From NCBI GenBank assembly GCA_018296165.2, contig JACKQL020000017.1, positions 558,001-622,000 on the forward strand: DNA of 64,000 nt, read 5' to 3'. The notes under the pieces are model-generated. The model was not told the origin of the DNA. It saw only the letters and a program-made list of their open reading frames with translations, and searched no databases. This DNA comes from Termitomyces sp. T153 (Eukaryota > Basidiomycota > Agaricomycetes > Agaricales > Lyophyllaceae). Below, in pieces: positions 34,121 to 46,100 of this stretch. The translations under genes and the position numbers were made by a program. Numbering within the stretch: the stretch's first letter is position 1; the number at the start of each line of letters is the position of its first letter.

Positions 34121-36107
34121 TGGGTCTACATGGAGAGCACTGACATGGGAAGATTGAATTGCTCTACAGCAATTTTGCAATGGAGACCTGGAGGACTTTG
34201 GGCAGTCCTACATGAATGATCAAGGGGTGGTGTTCTAAGGAAATACTGCCTATGATGCTTGGCCTGAGGGGTATGTTCCACTGGAACAAACTAAGCCTAT
34301 TAAGAAGGAGGAGCATGACTTGTGCTCCCCTCTTAGAGATGGACATGCTGGGACTGGTCAGAGCCCTGCAGATTCCCAGAGAAACACAGGGCACAGAGCA
34401 AATGCTTCTGCAAACTGGTCTGAGGAAAGATTTGCAAGCAAAGGAGACCTAGAACAAGGATTACTAGAGAGTGATCCTATATCATCCCCTTTGTTTATGC
34501 CACACTATAGACCTCAGGGCCCAGGAGGTGGTGGTGGAGGTCTAGGAAGAGGATCACCTTTTTCTAGTTATGGACAACCACCACCCCTAGGAGGAGGTCC
34601 ACCAGATCCAGGAGGACCAGATGAAGGCCCTCATTATGAGGATGATGATGTGGGATGCAGAGCTGAAAGGAGGAGGACTACAGTCCTCCCAGAGAGGACA
34701 GCCATGGCAGTTTTCAATGCTGCTGCAATAGTATGGATGCTTTGCAACTCCAGGAGTGGAGGAAGCCCACAAATATTACTGCCAGACAATGCACAATTGT
34801 CTAAGGGCAGTGATGGAACAGTTGCTTGCAGTATGACTGGCTATACCAGAAAGACTCAAGCCCAGACAGAGTGATCCATCAAAGACAATCACTTCCTATT
34901 CAGGGTCTGCCAAGTTCAGCAAACTTGAAGACTGGCTGATGAGCATTTGTGTATTCTATGCTGTAGCTCAGTATAGTGGGGATGGGCACAACTACAAGAA
35001 AGTCCTGATTTTAATGGACTTTCTAGCTGCTGGTGCACTGAAGTGGTACCTACAACATGTCATACATGTTAATGGGGCACAATCCCACTGGCAGTTTGAG
35101 GATGTGATCCTTGGACTGTACAACCAGTTTGTACAACCTTCAACAATGCAGAATGCACATGACATGTTCTATGATGTGGTGTATGCAGTTGAAGAAGGGG
35201 TGCAAGGCTTCTATAATGCCTTGCTTGACCATGCTCAAAATATGGCCATGTTCCCCAACAAATTTATGATTCATGAGCAGTTCCTAGAGGAGATACTCTC
35301 TGATATGCTCATGGCATTGATATGCAATAGTGGACTGGCTCCTGAAGTAATACTGTTGAGGAGTTTGTCTCAGAGGCCAAAGTCTACAAGAGCAGCATCA
35401 AAACTGCTGCGCACTATTTAGAGCACAGCAAGAAAAGCCAGTCAGGACAACAGCTGTCATTGGCAGCAGCACAGTCCCCAGCAATAAAAACTGCACTAGC
35501 CAGGTGGACAGAGGTGACTGGCCAGCATGAACAGTCACAGCCATTGTGGTCATCAAAGAGGCCAGCTGTATGTGTGGCCTTGAAACCATTGATACTCAGG
35601 GTTAGTGTGGGTTTGAAGCCCTCCTGACCTGCAGCTATGGTGCAGGCAGCAAGAAAACATCTTACTGTGGGAAAGAATGTTGTGGCCATAGCATCTGGCC
35701 AACCTAGCAAGGATGCCAGGCAGTCTGCAAACTGCTATAACTATGGGAAGGCTGGGCACTTCACACACAAATGCAGGGAGCCAGCTAAGCCAGCTCCCAG
35801 GGTATTTGTGTGGGCAGCTCATACAGCTGCACAGTCAGATGTAGAAGAAGCTGACAATGAGCAGGAGGAAGAACCTGCTAAGGCTAATGCTGATGAGGTG
35901 TTTGAGTCCAATGGAACTCAGGAGCATGGTGAGGAGTACATTGACTTAGAAACATACAACAATGAGGACTATACTCATGGTAGTAATAGTGAGGGACTAT
36001 TTGCCCTCACAAAGGTCCCCCTTGATGTACAAAGGGAGAAAGAACCTAGTAATGAGGTTTGTATGAGAAAAATGCAGCTCATGGTGTCCAAGGACACTAT
36101 GGAATGA
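34121..36107 (+). pseudogene. E3 gag, 3' part with altered zinc knuckle
   Basis: It resumes after the LINE with GSTWRALTWED. A Gly/Pro-rich stretch is at 34500-34630 (GPGGGGGGLGRGSPF). The capsid-like domain is at about 34925-35420 (LEDWLMSICVFYAVAQY, LKWYLQHV, LYNQFVQPS). The knuckle CYNYGKAGHFTHKC near 35735-35775 has Tyr for the second Cys. An acidic C-terminus ends at 36105-36107. The stop at 34154 is TGA. Confidence 0.7.
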
Positions 36108-39100
36108 CCAGTGCTACCAGCACAAGGCAAAGAATGTCTTGTCACTTGGGTGGAGGTTAACAGCCACAGAGCATGGATGTTGTGGGATCCAGGGAGTACC
36201 ACTTCTGGAACTACTCCCTTGTTTGCACATGTGGCTGGGATATGAGTGGCCCCACTGGCCACTCCTCTTACCCTGCAGCTGGGAATGATTGGAAACTCTG
36301 TAGTGAACTATGGTGCCAGGATTACCATGAAGGTCCCTAGCAAAATTTGTAATGTCTATGTGGATGTTGCAAATTTTGATTGCTACAATATAATTGTAAG
36401 GACACCATTTATGGGGACCCATAAAGTTCTTCTGGATTTTGCAAATGATCAGATGGTCATTGATGGAAGGGCAACTCCAGCTCACAAATTGGAGCTGGAG
36501 GATGCTGACAGCCATGCACAATGCTTCTGCACAGTGGAGAAGCAGCATGACAAGCAGCATTGACTCCTGGGTGGACTCAAGCAGCCCACCATTGAGGAGG
36601 TAATGGATGAGGATGAACTGTGGGTAGCTGCAAGCTTACCTAATGGTCACCCATCCCTAATGGTATCTGAGGAAGAGTATCAGAGGAGTACTCTTCTAGA
36701 GGGGGGGAAAGTATGCCAGAAAGTTTGAAGTGAACCTTTAAAGGTAAGGGAAAGGAAGATTTGGGACAGACCAATCCCAAAGCCCACCCTGAAATGGGCA
36801 TATGACCCATGAATGCCACAAGAGTGGAATCAGGTCATAGCTGACCTGACATGTCAGAAAGGGGTATGGCAATTGACTCCTCAAGACAAACTATATAGAA
36901 TGGCTACAGAGGACAAAATATCTGAGCCTAGCAAGCTCAAATACTCATGGAAAGAAGTAAGAGGCAGGACAGTTCATGGTCCTGTTTGGCTGAACATACC
37001 AGACAAATCAGAAATTTGTTTGATGGCCTTGTATGATAAGTATGCAAAGCCTGTACCACCTGCAAAGGTGAACAAGAAAGGGCATCACTCTCTGCCAAGA
37101 TAGTTGGGGAAAAGTTACAACCTCCCAAGCTGTCAGAAGGCAATATACCATGCCTTTGTCAGCAGTGGTACAATGAGTTCCAGGACATTGTCAATGGAAC
37201 AAAGAAGGAACTTTCTCCTTGGCACAAAGTAAATCATGAGATAAATCTCATTGATGAGTCCAAATGGTACTCATACTTCATGCCAAGGTGTCCTAAGTTA
37301 CTTCAGCAGCAATTGCAGGATAAAATCAACTGCTATGTGTGGGCTAAGTGGTGGGAGCCATGTGCAGCCAACCAGGCTGCACCACTTTTATGCATCCCCA
37401 AAAAGGATGGATCCCTGCAGACAGCATTAGATGCTTGTCAGCACAATGACAATACCATCAAGGACATAATGCCCTTACCAGACCAAGAGGTCATTAGGGA
37501 AGATGTGGCTCATGCACCAGTGAAGTCAAAGATTGACCTCACTGATGCATATGAACAAGTGAGGATACATACATCAGATGTACCTAAAACTGTATTTATG
37601 ACCATTACTGAAATGTATCACAGTAACATCATGCAGATTGGCAACTGTAATGTGCCAGCCACATTCCAATGCCTAGTGATGTCTATCTTTAGAGATGTCA
37701 TTGGTAAATGGATGCATGTTTATCTAGACAACATATTCATCTTCTCAGACTCCATTGAGGAACACAAGCAGCACCTTCAAGTAGTTTTTGAAAGACTACA
37801 GAAAAACAAGCTCTACCTCAAATGGAAGAAGTGTGAGTTATATGCCAAGTGTGTAGAGTGCCTTGACCATGTAATTGATTCACAGGGAGTACACCCTGAT
37901 GTGGAGAAGCTGAATAGGATCCAGGAGTGGCATACTCCTAGAACCTACAACAATGTCCAACAGTTTGTTGAGTTGGTGAATTACATTGGGAATTTTTTGC
38001 CCAATGTATCTGCATACACAGGGCCACTAATGGCCATGACACAGAATGGCTTGCCAATGGAATGGCAACCCATCCACCAATGGTGTTTTGACATGATCAA
38101 GAGGATCTGTGCCAAGACTCCAGTTATTCACCCAATTGATCCTCAACACAAGGATCCTATCTGGCTGATTTGTGACACCTCCAAGACAGGTGTTGGAGCA
38201 ATGTATGGACAAGGACCAAGCTGGCAGAAATGTTGGCCAGCAGAGTCCATGTCCAAAAAGTTCACTAATGCACAGCAAAATTATGCCATGCATGAACTGG
38301 AAATGCTGGCTATCTTAGAAGCTCTCTTCAAATGGGAGGATAAGCTTCTAGAGTACAAGATCCATGTAATAACAGATCATAAAGCACTTGAGTTCTTCAA
38401 AACTCAACAAAACTTGTCACTGTGCCAGCAACAGTGGACAGATTATATGTTGAAATTTGATTTTGACATCATGTATATAAAAGAAGAGCTCAACAAGGTA
38501 GCAGACTGTTTATCCCACAACTTTGAGAGTGACTCTCCACAGGACATGCACCACATCTATGACTACATACATGCAGATGCTTGTATCAATCCAGAAGAGG
38601 ATGATCTACCTCCTATGCACATACAGGAAATGCAAGCACAACTGGATCAGATATGTGTGCTCCACAATGGACCTAGTTGTGGACACAGACAAGTGCACAA
38701 TCATCACAAAATTTGTGATGAGGAAGCACACCTCCTGGCCACCAGTAATGATGGCAAGGGAGACTCAGCCCATGCTCAGCATGGATCTGATGTGTTGGGG
38801 GTTGAGATTGATATGTCTCTAGGAGAAGCCATCCTAGGGAAGGCCCAGTCTCCTCCACCCTGAGATAGAACAGATGGGGAATTTCTCTGTTGAGTTCAGT
38901 CTCTCTATAGCAAAGATGAGCTCTTTGCAGAGATCATGACTCAAACAAAGGACTACAAGTCCTTTCATGTCTAGGACAAGCTGATCTGGACCACCAACCT
39001 ATTGAGCCATGAGGTACTTTGTATACCTTATGATTGTGTGCTGGTAACTAGTGTGCTTGAGCAAGCACACAATGTAATGGGGCATTTTGGCACCCAGCAA

Positions 39101-40010
39101 ATGACAGAGTACATTTATCATTGGTATTGGTGGCTAACAGTGGTTGCAGACACACAAGCATTCTGTACCACTTGTCAGCTATGCCAATGGGCAAAAGAGA
39201 GCAACCAGTTCCCTTCAGGGATATTACACTCCCTGCCAGTGCCAGTTAAGCCCTGGGATCCAATAGGGATGGACTTTATTGGTCCATTCCCTGAATCAAA
39301 GGGGTATAACTACCTATTGGTAGTTATCTGTCAGATGACAAGCATGGTGCACCTTATCCCAGTGCACATGATAATGACAGCTTTGCAGCTGTCCTGAATT
39401 TACATGCATGAGGTGGTGAGGCTGCATGGCCTCCCAAGCTCAATTATCAGTGACTGAAACTCAAAGTTCACATTGAAATGGTGGCATGAACTGCATTAAT
39501 TGTTGGGAGCAAAGCTCCTAATATCTATGTCATTCTACCCACAGACAGATGGTCAGAGATCTTGCATACTGTGGTACAACTGGACCAAAAAGTCTGGTTA
39601 AGTTGAATTGACTTAAGAGAGTTCATGATAAATGCAAGCATTTCAGAGATGACATGGTTTGCACCATTCAAATTGAATAGTGGGTATATGCCATCTATGA
39701 TATGGGAAATTAGGGCAGATACTGTGATCCCAAAGGGAATCCAACAGTTCACCTGCCAAGCTCTGGAGAACTTGGCAGTGGTGCACAATGCAATTATAGA
39801 GGCATGTGTCTGGCCAACTCATGTTGCAGGCCTGACCCCAAACTTGAGAAAGGTGCATTGTTGTACCTTTCAATGAAAAACCTCAACCTACCTAAAGGCA
39901 GAGCAAGGAAACTCTGCCCTAAGTGGGTTGGGCTGTATATAATTTTGGAGGCCTATAGTGAGAACTCCAACTATGTGTTGGAGTTGCCAATGGCACTCCA
40001 GGAATGAAGG
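36108..40010 (+). pseudogene. E3 protease and pol
   Basis: The protease relic LWDPGSTTSGTTPLFAH near 36180 has Pro in place of Ser/Thr in D-S/T-G. The RT-RNase H ORF at 37280-38863 is still open for 527 codons: LLCIPKKDGSL near 37390, SKIDLTDAYEQV near 37528, HVYLDNIFIFSDS near 37720 (Y-L-D-N, second Asp lost), CDTSKTGVGAMYGQ near 38175 and TDHKALEFF near 38376. Integrase pieces follow: the zinc-binding part at 39060-39195 (MGHFGTQQMTEYI, CTTCQLCQWAKES) and GMDFIGPFPESKGYN near 39265-39310. Beyond 39400 stops are frequent. No chromodomain was recognised. Confidence 0.75.
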
Positions 40011-40204
40011 ATACATTCTAAGTTCCATGTGTCTTTGCTGCACCCCTACCCAAGCATATACCTTATGTTTAACATAGGGACCCCTTAGGGGCCCTGCCTC
40101 ATGGGTGGGATGCCATATACCAGCCCCTTTACTACTATCCAATGGCCCACTGCTTATTGGCCATTGCAGTCATGTGAGATTGTTGATGGACTCAAAAGGG
40201 AGTA

Positions 40205-40436
40205 TGTAATGGAGTGTCCCATTACTCTCTCATTGTACTCATACATAAGACAATTCTAATTAGTATCATAATTATAACTAATTATTGTTGCATCACATGA
40301 TGCTACCTTTATAATGTATTTACTTTAATTATATAAGGCAGTGCCTTACCTTATACTTCATAGACAGAATCAATGACTGGTTTTAACTTATGAGGTCTGA
40401 ATTGTAAGCTGTGTAACCCATAACAGAAACATTACA
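40205..40436 (+). repeat. E3-type LTR, right copy (232 bp)
   Basis: It starts TGTAATGG directly after the purine tract and ends AACATTACA. It is collinear with 26481-26689 but clearly diverged. ATTATATAAGGC is the likely TATA region. Confidence 0.8.
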
Positions 40437-41290
40437 AGCTTCTTCAGGAGTAATATAGCAATGAATACCATGAAGGTTGATCAGTGGAAGAGGCCAAGGC
40501 AGCAATACAAGAGATTAATCCTGACCTTCCATATCACAATCTTCAGGAGGCAATTGCAGCACTGAAGAATTAATTTCAGGCATATTTAGCTGGTATTGAT
40601 CCAAAAATGTGGATGCAATAAATCTCTTCATGAATATTGGTCCCATCTCATGCATGGTGAGGAATCTGATGTACCTACAGTATGTTTTCATAAACTCCTG
40701 ATAATGTCCAATGCTTACCTGTCATCAAGACCCTTGCTGTCGAGATATTCTCTTTCATGCCCATGTCCATGAGGTCAATGAATTATCAATGTTTGATGTT
40801 ACTTAGATGAACAATCATAAGCAAAGGCAGCAGCAGATCTCAACAATGATAAACTACCTTATAATTCAAGGTTTGCATCAAATTTGCAAACTGGTAAAGA
40901 TTCACTAGTTCATGGGTCAAAAAAATGGCTGACTTAAATAATGCTAAGCAGGACAGATGCAGAAACCTGTCACAATCAATTGGAGGGACATCCAAGCAAC
41001 AATTAACCATAACCTAATTACATCATGACTATCTACAACAGCCAAAGCTACCAATGGGGTCAATGATGAAAACAAAACTGAGAAGAATGAAATGTCAGTA
41101 GCAGTTGATCCAGAAGCAAATCTTTCGAAATGGCTGGATGACAGCCTCCCAGACTTGTCTGGATTTGAAAACCATCACTTTGATCTTGCAGCCCAGTTTG
41201 AGATCTCACATTGCCTACAAATTTTGGCAGATAGTATGACTGATGGTGCGACAACATCCAACAATTAGCAGAGAGATACAACACATGTAA
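40437..41290 (+). other. Eroded coding-like repeat sequence, unassigned
   Basis: Short plus-frame pieces look like protein: AKAAIQEINPDLPYHNLQEA, FQAYLAGIDPKMW and, near 41130-41250, SKWLDDSLPDLSGFENHHFD followed by FEISHCLQILADSM. Stops separate them and I know no family. The change in base composition at about 41290 marks the right edge of the repeat block. Confidence 0.35.
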
Positions 41291-41299
41291 TGTCCCCGG

Positions 41300-41810
41300 A
41301 ATCATTATAGGCCTAGATATTTTCTTCGTTGGTTTCTGCTTCGGGGGGAACACTATTTGACGTTGAATCATAGATACTCTCAAAAACAGGATCCACGGGT
41401 GCGTCTGGATCATCATCTTGAACGTGGTCAACATCACCCTCCGAAATTTCGGTCGTCGGCCCCTGTACACTACCGATTCGGCCTTCAATTCTTGTTCCGA
41501 AGTGTTGGATCAGTGCAGAAAGGTGTTGAGAGCGACATGGGCCTTGCGGCTAGGCAAACATTGCTCTGAAGACACCATTCTTTGACGTGCACTGGCCAGA
41601 CGTTGGCCACGGTTGCTTGATTCGGCCCTGTCATCACTTGTGCTCGGGTTGCGTTGCTCCTCAACTCAATCTACCAGTTGCCTCCCTACATTCTGGTACA
41701 GCATTTCCCGCCAGTCTATCCCGATGGGGGTGCAGATGTTTAGTAGAGTTTGTTTGTACTCGACTGTATACTCAGGAAAAGGGGAACCTAGAAATCGACG
41801 CCATACGTCA
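41300..41810 (-). pseudogene. Host gene remnant cut at the repeat-block edge
   Basis: The minus strand reads ISRFPFPEYTVEYKQTLLNI and GIDWREMLYQNVGRQLVD at about 41800-41680. Further on, IQHFGTRIEGRIGSVQG and an acidic stretch (DVDHVQDDDPDAPVDPVF) end at a stop near 41320. A stop (TGA) and a frame change lie between. The codon usage is host-like. It could be the 3' part of a gene whose other part was lost when the repeats arrived. I do not recognise the protein. Confidence 0.4.
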
Positions 41811-41847
41811 TACTACCTAAAAGGTAATCAAGCTTCCTTTTTTGGAG

Positions 41848-41950
41848 TTTCAAGTCAACCTCCTTTTTCAAGTCAACCTCCTTTACTTGCTCCTCAAACC
41901 ATACGTCACCGTCACGAAATATAAAAGGCGGATACTTCAATCACTCAAAG
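41848..41950 (+). promoter_or_regulatory. Promoter of the secreted collagen-like protein gene
   Basis: TATAAAA lies at 41920-41926, about 52 bp before the ATG, so transcription should start near 41950. A TACGTCACC (CRE/ATF-like) site at about 41901-41909 and a second GTCACG sit just upstream. A direct repeat CAAGTCAACCTCCTTT occurs twice in tandem at about 41850-41884. The roles of these motifs are inferred from position only. Confidence 0.5.
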
Positions 41951-41977
41951 TTTTGACTGCATTTTTTACCTATCACC

Positions 41978-42648
41978 ATGAAGGTCTTTACTCTTGCGCT
42001 GTCAGCCATTTTTATCATGTCAGCCTCTGCTAGTAGTAGCTCGCACGAAAGCTCACACTGGCAGGTTCGTTTTCACAGTCCATAAAATTTGCCTTAGCGA
42101 CTGACACAGCGGCAAAGAGAAGTCCATCTAGCTTCACGAACCCATTCGACCAGCACCTTTCATGGGATCACCATCATCCTTCTCAACGTTACGATGGGGG
42201 AGATTATAATGAAGATCATGGAATCTGGCACGGCCCAGGAGACCCATTGCAGCTTAATACCGGCAGTCATGGGCAGCCTGGAGGTAGCGGAGGGAAAGGC
42301 GGACAAGGCGGTAAAGGCGGTAAAGGCGGTAAAGGCGGTAAAGGGGGGAAGGGTGGAAAGGGTGGAAAAGGCGGGGATCATTGGAGATACAGTACCAGCG
42401 GGCGTGGAGATCATCATAAGAAAGAAGGGCATCACAAGGGACACGACTGGCACAAGCATCACCACAAACACGCTTCTCATCATCCCCACCACGGTGGGGA
42501 TGGCCGCCACCCCAAAGCTGGGCCGTCGAATGGTCGAGATGGCAAGAACGGCAAGGATGGCCAGGATGGCGCGGATGGCAAGAATGGTGCGGATGGTATG
42601 AATGGTCAGGACGGCGGACGAGGTCAAGATGGAGCGAACGCCCGCTAA
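41978..42648 (+). CDS. Small secreted Gly/His/Lys-rich collagen-like protein
   Basis: ATG 41978 encodes a signal peptide (MKVFTLALSAIFIMSASAS). I propose exons 41978-42064 and 42118-42648, with a 53-nt intron GTTCGT...CAAAG whose branch-like CTGAC lies 13 nt before the acceptor; the nearer CACAG at 42109 would give a different frame. The mature protein is His-rich. It contains eleven Gly-Gly-X triplets (eight are GGK; 42274-42372), then a basic His/Lys region, and ends with twelve Gly-X-Y triplets such as GKNGKDGQDGADG, a collagen-like tract. Predicted length is about 205 residues with no enzyme domain. Collagen-like repeats in fungal secreted proteins are associated with surface or wall structures; the role here is unknown. 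The frame choice rests on repeat composition and the absence of stops. Confidence 0.65.
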
Positions 42649-43182
42649 AGCAATTGCTGAAATGTCGCAAGACGCAATCAGTCTATACCATTGGAACATG
42701 ATCCTATAGTCATTGATTATAATTATAGCAACCCTTTTGCGCGATGACCATGCAAAGACTATATGTCCGCTCCCTGTGAAATCCCAGAACTTGTGTTCAC
42801 ATCGATTGAGACTGTCGAAGTTTGATAGACACTCAGGCCTCCGCTAAGCGGCCACAGCGTCGATCGCAGGAGATCATTGGCATAAGTAGACAGCTTGAAC
42901 GTTCGAAAACGCTCTAAGAACGCAAATAAAAAAGAAGGCCGGTAGTCTGCTGTGGGCGGTAGTGGCGCAAGGGTAAACAGAGACTAGAAAAACTTGATGG
43001 GATGCAGGATCACTGAACTCATTTGATAGGGATCCACACGTGCACTAAGGTCAAGACTGAAATATTGAACAGCGAATTCAGGGGATATTCTTCTTGCGAG
43101 TCCATGGCCACCAGAAGTTATTCATCTATTATAATCTACTTGTACCTGCAAGCCTATGTTCTCAACACAGCATATCGAGTTT
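42649..43182. other. Intergenic; no gene seen
   Basis: No supported coding sequence lies between the secreted-protein gene and the 3' end of the glycoside hydrolase gene. The two genes are convergent. Confidence 0.5.
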
Positions 43183-46100
43183 CTATCTATTTCTATACGT
43201 CAAGTTTATTGCATCTGTGTGGGTGGATGTCGAGTCCGAATTGTACTCGAGGCTACAAAGCATCAGGAGAAAGATCACCCAACGTATATGCTGATTCGGC
43301 GTAGGCACTGTAAGCTGATCTGGCTTCTTCACCAGCCTCCGAGATATTATCAGCGACCTAGAAGACGAGTGAGCTCTAGACGAGAAAGATTGAACAGAAT
43401 GACACACATCGTCGAAGTAGTGATGAGCGAGACTCCGAGGGGCTAGAACGCTTTGTGAGTGGTCCGTTTCGAGGGATAATCAATCTTATGACTTACTCTT
43501 CGGAGTCTTTGGTAGACGACAGGTAACTCCACTTTGAATGATATGGTATGCAACCAGACCGGACCTTAAGCGCCGATGCATGAGTCACTTCCTCTATTCA
43601 CGCTCATAACAAACATACCAGCCAGTTTGATGAGAAGCCCCAAGACCACGCCCATTATCGGCATGGAAGAACTATACCAATGTTCTCAATCAACGGATAT
43701 TACACTGGGATATGCTGCTCACTTCGTAAAACCAGATATAGTCTCGGAAATGAGGATCATGGTCAAGCTTAGTATTGCCACCGTTAGTCGCCCTGTACCC
43801 TTTCTCATCGCGACTGAAGATATGAATGATACGGTGCTGAATCTCCTCTGCTACGGAGACAAGATTCATGTAGTCACCGCTACCGGTAGGGCACTCGACC
43901 TAGATGTAGAAATTGATATTCAGCACAGCATGTGTACCACGCCTGAGAGCTACTAGCCTGAAGATTATCACCATAGTACTGATAAAATCGCTGTAAGCTC
44001 TCGATGAGGAGAGAATTGGTCGCGAGCCCTGTACATAAATCGTCAATCACGAGTTAACGTCAATGCAAGAGGTTCCTCACAAATCGGTCCTCGCCAGTTT
44101 GAATTCCCCCCAAACATACCAGACTTCGAATCTCCAGGCCAGTAACCAACTTCGTATCGCTGTCCATTGACATCCATGCCCCATGGATGATCCTTATGCT
44201 TCTTGGACAGGCTAGAAATATAGTGTGTGGGCAAGGAAGTCCTAGACAAAAAATCTAAAGGCGCACGATCGAATGCCATACTCGCTCAGGAACTCATCTT
44301 CATCCAGCATCTTTTCCAGGATTCTCTCCAGGCGCTCTTTGCTCGCAAGTGCAAGCAACCTACGCTGCTCCTTTCCCCCGACTGCGAGAAATGTTAATAC
44401 GACAACTTAAAGAAATTGAGCGCGGAATCCGAGTCACCTTTCATATTAGCCATATTTCTCGCCGATACATCCGGCCTATTGTCTAGGAACCACTCAACAC
44501 GTTTCTTGAACCCTGGGAACCGGTTAAGCACCTGGGGCTCGAGGACAAGAGTTGCGTAGAGAGGGATGAGGCCGACGAGGCTGCGGATAGGAAGCTGCAT
44601 AACGTTGCTAGGACTGAACTCGATAGCGTCATAGTACATTCCATCCCGATCATTCCAAAGACTGATTTCGTCATCGCCCTCTCTGTAAGTCATGGCATCG
44701 GCGATGAAAATAAAATGCTACTGGATGGGTCAGGAAAAGGAAGCAAATTATAGAAAATACAGCATACCTCGAAGAACTTGGATGCGATATCTTCGTAAAC
44801 CGAGTTGTGTTTGGCGAGCTCTAGCGCCATGCTCAACCTTAGAAACAGACCTTCAATCTTCAGCTATGATCGAGTCATGTTGACAACGTACATGTTCAAA
44901 CAGTAGAACGCCATCCAGGCAGTACCGTCTGCTTGACGCAGGCATCCTCCCGTTGGAAGAGGCTCAGAACGATTGAAAGCGCCGATGTTATCTAATCCGA
45001 GAAATCCGCCCTCGAAGACATTCTTACCATCTTGATCCTTGCGATTCACCCACCTTCAAACGGATCTAATCAATATAGTCCATCACGCGAAAAATAATGT
45101 AACTGACCAAGTAAAATTCAAAAGCAACTTCTGGAAAACACGTTCGAGGAAAGCGAGATCTTCTTTCCCGGTCAATTTACGCTCGATCTTGAAAACGCGG
45201 AACGTCGCCCTGTCACGGTTGATTCAGACAAACACAAGTGGAAAAGGTAAGTGATGCTGCATACCACGCATGGACGGGCGGATTCACGTCACTGAAGTTC
45301 CATTCGTATGCAGGAATCTGTCCATCGGGTTTCATATACCATTCACGCGTCAGAACATCAAGCTGAGATTTTGCGAATTTGGGGTCGACAAGAGCTAGGG
45401 GGATACAGTGGAAAGCGGTGTCCCAGGCAGCAAAGAAAGGGTATTCCCATCTGAACGAGAGCGGGATTCAGAAAGATACTGGAAATATGCGCCTCTCCAC
45501 GTACTTATCAGGCATCGAAAGGATATCCTCTATGTGCATGTGTCTCCACTCCTGTGATAATGTATCAAACGCAAAGGTTAACTCATGAGACGAGGAGCGT
45601 ACCTTGTTTCTAATCCATTTTCTCTCTGGAGGTGGCTTGGGCTGACTAGGATCACCCTCAATCCACTCTTTCTGAATGAACCTATAATACTGCTTCGTCC
45701 ACAACATCCCTCCCAGGGCCTGTCTCATGATTTGCTTCAAATCTTCGCTGATTGGGCCCATCGCAAGCGCTGCATAAAACTCGTCTGCTTCCTGCCTCCT
45801 TTCCTCAATGGCATCGTCAAACATCGCCTCATCCACCAACGATTGATCCTTGCCAACTCTGAGCGGCGTAATCTTAAGACGGACAACTGCACAGCCGCCT
45901 CTCCCTGGGACATCTTCGAAGATATAATGTGCCGCAGACTTGGTACCTTTCATCTCTGGATTGACAAAGCCGGCAGTAGGCGGGAAGGGTGTACATGGTC
46001 CTAACTCGGGCACATCTGGTCGTTCCTTACCGAAAGAAGACGCAGTGCGCGACCGGATGCGTGGTGAAAACATTCCCTCCTGACAGTCTGACGTGGGTGG

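Larger units (their letters stand above)
26481..40436 (+). mobile_element. E3: Ty3/gypsy-type element, decayed, with nested LINE
   Basis: Related LTRs lie at 26481-26689 and 40205-40436 (TGTAA... to ...AACATTACA), with gag, protease, RT, RNase H and integrase relics between them in the normal order. The gag is split by the LINE at 27849-34108. A purine tract (ACTCAAAAGGGAGTA) precedes the 3' LTR. The outer flanks do not match: ACTGG on the left, AGCTT on the right. No primer site is visible after the 5' LTR. The outermost LTRs may therefore come from two copies joined by recombination. Confidence 0.7.

Noticed and set aside
42194..42601. Plus-strand ORF reading MGEIIMKIMESG and KAVKAVKAV
   Set aside because: It is an alternative frame of the same 9-bp repeats; the frame with GGK and Gly-X-Y tracts and a proper stop at 42648 is more coherent. 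It is kept only as a splice question in the findings.
43576..43956. Plus-strand ORF of 126 codons
   Set aside because: It is antisense to well-supported exons of the GH63-like gene (43899-43723 and 43671-43619, with [11 protein letters not shown] and [12 protein letters not shown]), so it is a shadow.
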